Shown: positions 5,029 to 7,785 of the stretch, piece by piece | Layout: every line of letters begins with the position of its first letter | Position numbering within the stretch: the stretch's first letter is position 1 | Source: Ferroplasmaceae archaeon UBA567 | Lineage (GTDB): Archaea; Thermoplasmatota; Thermoplasmata; Thermoplasmatales; Thermoplasmataceae | Assembly (NCBI GenBank): GCA_002505185.1 | Contig: DAUP01000062.1 | Span: 656-8,440, forward strand | Length of the DNA: 7,785 nucleotides | Reading direction: 5' to 3' | The notes under the pieces: model-generated | Told to the model about the DNA's origin: nothing | Databases searched by the model: none | The model's input: only the letters and a program-made list of their open reading frames with translations | Position numbers and translations under genes: made by a program

Positions 5029-5949
5029 TTAATAATTATAATATTTTATGAGTTTATCAATTCCCTCATCAAGTGAAACTTTAGCTTTGAACCCTATTTT
5101 CTCCTCTGTCTTTTTGATATCAGCCAGTGTGTAGTAAACATATGTGTCCTTCATAGGATTTTCAATGTATTCTGGTTTTATCTTTTTGCCAAGATGCTTG
5201 TTTAGTATCTGTACAAGTTCATTTAAGGTATAATTTTTTCCAGTTCCCACGTTGTAAACATTGAATTTTTTGTTATTTTCGGCAGCAAGAATAAGTGCAT
5301 TTACAAGGTCTTCAATGAATACAAAGTCTCTCTTCTGCTCTCCGTCACCATACAATACCGGTGAAATATTGTCATGCATTGCCCAGAGGAACTGAGAAAT
5401 GAGATTTGCATATATTTTCTTAGATCTTTCATTGTAACCATATACTGAGAAAAATCTCATTCCGGAAACGTCCATGCCATATAGATTGCAGTAAAGGTTG
5501 GCTATTCTCTCCATTGCTATTCTGGCTTCTGTATAATAGTCAGATACTTTTGGTATGACATCCTCTTTCTGTTCCTTTATACCGTTATAAATGGACGATG
5601 TTGACGCATAAACTATTTTTGAATTGTTCTTTTTTGCATATTCCAGTACAGTTATAAGGTCATCTATAGCATTTGCCATTAAATGGGGGTTGTTCTTGTA
5701 CATTGGGGATGATGAATATATACCTATGTGGAAAATATAATCAGGATTTATTTCGTAGTCGTTTATATTCTTTACCCTGTCCTTGATAAATTCCACCCTT
5801 TCTATTGAGTCCCTGAGGTTGTGTACAGATCCAGTCTGGAGGTCATCAAGTGCGTAGACATGGTTATCCTTTGACAATGTATTTACTAAATTAGACCCTA
5901 TGAAACCTGCGCCACCGGTGACAAGTATTTCCTTGTTCTTAATTGACAT
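5029..5949 (-). CDS. NAD-dependent nucleotide-sugar epimerase/dehydratase (GalE-like extended SDR)
   Basis: 306 residues of an extended SDR acting on nucleotide sugars, for example UDP-glucose/UDP-galactose, probably for glycan or glycolipid synthesis at the archaeal surface. TGGAGFIGSNL at 11-21 is the NAD loop, and DD at 35-36 binds the ribose, favouring NAD. Later motifs are YASTSSIYNG at 114-123, GMRFFSVYG in the middle, GDGEQKRDFVFIEDLV (substrate and cofactor region) and VYNVGTGKNYTLNEL. The catalytic YxxxK reads YTEAR (Y139, R143), so Arg replaces Lys; other archaeal members may share this form, but I could not check. Length is typical. No Shine-Dalgarno precedes ATG 5949, and a TATA box lies 24 bases upstream. 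The exact sugar substrate cannot be read from the sequence. Confidence 0.9.
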   Translation of the reverse strand: MSIKNKEILVTGGAGFIGSNLVNTLSKDNHVYALDDLQTGSVHNLRDSIERVEFIKDRVKNINDYEINPDYIFHIGIYSSSPMYKNNPHLMANAIDDLITVLEYAKKNNSKIVYASTSSIYNGIKEQKEDVIPKVSDYYTEARIAMERIANLYCNLYGMDVSGMRFFSVYGYNERSKKIYANLISQFLWAMHDNISPVLYGDGEQKRDFVFIEDLVNALILAAENNKKFNVYNVGTGKNYTLNELVQILNKHLGKKIKPEYIENPMKDTYVYYTLADIKKTEEKIGFKAKVSLDEGIDKLIKYYNY

Positions 5950-5968
5950 ATGGGGTAATCATTAGTAC

Positions 5969-5979
5969 ATATAAATAAG
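5969..5979 (-). promoter_or_regulatory. TATA box of the epimerase gene
   Basis: The minus strand reads CTTATTTATAT, centred about 24 bases before ATG 5949, with a purine-rich stretch (GGAATAAAAAA) upstream as a possible BRE. It lies in the 117-base divergent gap shared with the acetyltransferase gene, which holds nothing else I can identify. Confidence 0.6.
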
Positions 5980-6034
5980 TTTTTTATTCCGGTTTTTTTC
6001 TGCTTATAATATGACATGTTATGATTCCACCCAG

Positions 6035-6043
6035 ATATATTTA
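6035..6043 (+). promoter_or_regulatory. TATA box of the GNAT acetyltransferase gene
   Basis: ATATATTTA is centred about 28 bases before ATG 6067. It fits a leaderless transcript starting at or near that ATG. It does not fit the in-frame TTG at 6052, which is only 13 bases from the centre of the element. Confidence 0.6.
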
Positions 6044-6066
6044 AGTTTAGTTTGCAATGGAAGTAC

Positions 6067-6846
6067 ATGGATGTCCGGATTGTAGAAAATTCATCGGAGA
6101 TAGAAGATTTCATGGAAATTATCAAATCTGCCTGGCATAGTGATACTGTCATATATGGATTTAAGGATACCATACATTCAATGGCATATCATGGTGGATT
6201 AGTCCTCGGGGCATGGGATGGAGGTAAATTAATTGGAATGAGTTTTTCTTATCCCGGATATAAACAGGGTTATACATATTTATATTCTCATATGACCGGT
6301 GTCATTGACCAGAAAAAATACTCAGGAGCAGGTTATATGATGAAAATGAAGCAAAAGGAGCTTGCCCTTGCTTACGGTTACAGGATGATAGCATGGACAT
6401 TTGATCCCGTAATGAGCCTCAACGGATATTTCAATATAGGCAAGCTTGGCGCAGTGTCAAGGAATTATCTGGACAATTTTTATGGTACCATGAATGACGG
6501 TATTAACAGAGGGCTTCCAACGGACAGGCTGGTTGCCGAATGGCATATAAAGGAGCATTACAATGTGAATTACGAAAACCCACAGTTCATAAATTACGTG
6601 GATGGTTATAATTTGGAATTCGTTGAAAAAGCAGAAAAGGAAGTGATAGGGATAAAAATTATCCGGGATTTTTATGAGTTCAAAAAAACGGATCTTGATA
6701 AGGCAGTTAAAACAAAGTTGATGCTGAGACAGAAGTTTCACGAAATCTTTTCAGCAGGTTATGTTCTGATAAATTTTGATAAAAATAACAATGCCTATAT
6801 TTTTAAAAAAAATTATAAATTGACAGAAAAAAATATTTTTGACTGA
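6067..6846 (+). CDS. GNAT-superfamily acetyltransferase, COG3375 type
   Basis: 259 residues from ATG 6067. It matches the COG3375 pattern of GNAT-like proteins along its length: HGGLVLGAWDGGKLIGMSF (42-60), SHMTGVIDQKKYSGAGY (74-90, the acetyl-CoA loop with GAG kept), KELALAYGYRMIAWTFDP (97-114), the hallmark FNIGKLGAVSRNYLDNFYG (122-140), GLPTDRLVAEW (149-159), and a C-terminal LRQKFHEIFSAGYVLINF. Such proteins are presumed to move an acyl group from CoA; the acceptor is unknown. The usual Arg at the start of the CoA loop is Lys-Tyr here. The last 25 residues are Lys/Asn-rich and encoded by very A-rich DNA that also carries U-tracts for the opposing strand. An in-frame TTG at 6052 would add MQWKY but lacks promoter support. 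The stop touches the PEP synthase stop. Confidence 0.85.
   Translation: MDVRIVENSSEIEDFMEIIKSAWHSDTVIYGFKDTIHSMAYHGGLVLGAWDGGKLIGMSFSYPGYKQGYTYLYSHMTGVIDQKKYSGAGYMMKMKQKELALAYGYRMIAWTFDPVMSLNGYFNIGKLGAVSRNYLDNFYGTMNDGINRGLPTDRLVAEWHIKEHYNVNYENPQFINYVDGYNLEFVEKAEKEVIGIKIIRDFYEFKKTDLDKAVKTKLMLRQKFHEIFSAGYVLINFDKNNNAYIFKKNYKLTEKNIFD
6805..6833 (-). terminator. U-tract terminator downstream of PEP synthase
   Basis: The minus strand carries T7 (6833-6827) and T8 (6812-6805), 14 to 42 bases after the PEP synthase stop. These are the longest homopolymer runs I see in the window and suit hairpin-free archaeal termination. They lie wholly inside the acetyltransferase coding sequence. Confidence 0.55.
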
Positions 6847-7785
6847 TTATGGCAGATCCCAGTCCGGGTCTGTCTGAACCTTTCCCAGTGCAGCCTCTAG
6901 CTGTATCCTCTTTTCCACAGATGCTACCATTTTCCTTACATGCGTAACTGCATCGGGGTTAACTGATATGTCATCTATTCCGGATCTCACAAGGAAATCA
7001 ACAATTTCATCATACTGTGACGGTGCCTGGCCGCATATTGAAACTATTTTTCCGTCTCTATGTGCTATTTTTATTAGATATCTTATTGCCCTCTTTATTG
7101 CAAGGTCACGTTCATCAAACATTGAGCTCATTTTCCCATTATTCCTGTCAGAACCAAGAAGAAGCATGGTAAGATCATTTGAACCTATAGAATATCCATC
7201 AACATACTGATTGAATTTGTCCGCAAGGATAATGTTGCTTGGTATCTCAGACATAAGAAACAGCTTGAAGTCCTTTGTCCTTTCCAGTCCGTTGTCCTCC
7301 ATAATTTTTACCACTTTTTTCAATTCCTCCACGGTTCTAGTGAATGGTATCATTACCCATAGATTTTTTAAAAGATATTCATCTCTTGCCTTTTTTATGG
7401 CCTTAAGCTCAAGCTTAAATGCCTCTTTATAGCGGTCATCATAATATCTTGAAGCACCCCTCCATCCCAGGAGTGGATTGTCTTCCTCAGGTTCAAATTC
7501 CTTTCCCCCCTTCAGGCTCTGATATTCGTCAGATTTGAAATCGGAAAATCTCAGAACAACTGGCCTTGGGGCAAAATCCCTGCAGACCCTCGCCAGCTCT
7601 GAGGATAGTTTGTCCACAAAATATTCACCTCTTCCACTTTTTATCAAAGAGAGGGGATGTTCACCTATTTCCGCCCATATGAATTCTTCCCGCATAAGTC
7701 CTATTCCGTCGGATGGAAGCTTTGAAACTTTCTCAGAGAGCTGTGGTTCACCCATGTTTACCAGAACCTTTGTTCCAGTTATTAT
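6847..7785 (-). CDS. ppsA: Phosphoenolpyruvate synthase (pyruvate, water dikinase), C-terminal part
   Basis: The last 312 residues of PEP synthase, which turns pyruvate and ATP into PEP, AMP and phosphate and opens gluconeogenesis. The frame is open to the window edge (first residues TGTKVLVNMGEP), so the N-terminal ATP-grasp and the swivelling phosphohistidine domain lie outside. Visible is the PEP-utilising TIM barrel: DGIGLMREEF (substrate Arg), GWRGASRYY (second Arg), WVMIPFTRTVEEL, MSEIPSN (metal-binding Glu; usually MCEIPSN), YSIGSNDLTMLLLG (Asn and Asp of the metal site), and the catalytic cysteine in SICGQAPSQ (codon 7033-7035), followed by GIDDISVNPD. The C-terminus DPDWDLP is 62 residues from that Cys, as expected. 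It is complete at its 3' end, with the stop touching the acetyltransferase stop. Identification is secure. Confidence 0.96.
   Translation of the reverse strand: MITGTKVLVNMGEPQLSEKVSKLPSDGIGLMREEFIWAEIGEHPLSLIKSGRGEYFVDKLSSELARVCRDFAPRPVVLRFSDFKSDEYQSLKGGKEFEPEEDNPLLGWRGASRYYDDRYKEAFKLELKAIKKARDEYLLKNLWVMIPFTRTVEELKKVVKIMEDNGLERTKDFKLFLMSEIPSNIILADKFNQYVDGYSIGSNDLTMLLLGSDRNNGKMSSMFDERDLAIKRAIRYLIKIAHRDGKIVSICGQAPSQYDEIVDFLVRSGIDDISVNPDAVTHVRKMVASVEKRIQLEAALGKVQTDPDWDLP

Noticed and set aside
5898..6173. A 91-codon minus-strand frame running across the epimerase/acetyltransferase divergent gap
   Set aside because: It overlaps two well-supported genes and both their TATA boxes, and its translation shows no family pattern.
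1..7785. CRISPR array, tRNA or rRNA gene, insertion sequence, toxin-antitoxin or phage module
   Set aside because: No regularly spaced repeats, transposase motifs, terminal inverted repeats or RNA gene signatures were seen; the window is nearly filled by ordinary chromosomal genes.

Overview
The window looks like the chromosome of a thermoacidophilic archaeon of the Thermoplasmatales (Ferroplasma/Cuniculiplasma-like). This rests on AT-rich DNA with AGA/AGG and ATA codon preference, archaeal TATA elements about 24-28 bases before start codons that lack a Shine-Dalgarno (leaderless transcripts), a family 5 [4Fe-4S] uracil-DNA glycosylase, an archaeal COG3375-type acetyltransferase, PEP synthase, and thiolases. 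The assignment is inference; no rRNA or tRNA is present to fix it.

Layout. Positions 1-1737 (minus): two thiolase genes in tandem. The downstream one is cut by the window edge. The 200-base gap between them holds a possible 18-codon gene overlapping the downstream thiolase start. 1829-2344 (plus): a four-helix membrane protein with an N/Q-rich tail. 2341-3165 (minus): a SLOG/TIGR00725-type Rossmann protein and a one-helix NfeD-like OB-fold protein. 3251-4617 (plus): a short-chain dehydrogenase translationally coupled to a family 5 uracil-DNA glycosylase. 4618-5949 (minus): a small, very basic, unrecognised protein and a nucleotide-sugar epimerase. 6067-6846 (plus): a COG3375 GNAT acetyltransferase. 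6847-7785 (minus): the C-terminal part of PEP synthase, whose N-terminus lies outside.

The genes are mostly ordinary metabolic and housekeeping functions (acyl-CoA thiolysis/condensation, gluconeogenic PEP formation, sugar nucleotide synthesis, uracil repair) and do not form one obvious pathway. I see no CRISPR array, mobile element, RNA gene or defence island.

The most distinctive property is architecture. All three convergent gene pairs meet with no spacer: one shares the four bases TTAA as overlapping stops, and two use the same hexamer TGATTA as back-to-back stops. Candidate U-tract terminators therefore fall inside the last codons of the opposing genes, several of which end in Lys/Asn-rich tails. 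Transcript-leading genes have TATA boxes and no leader, while the gene(s) inside the thiolase operon have Shine-Dalgarno sites.
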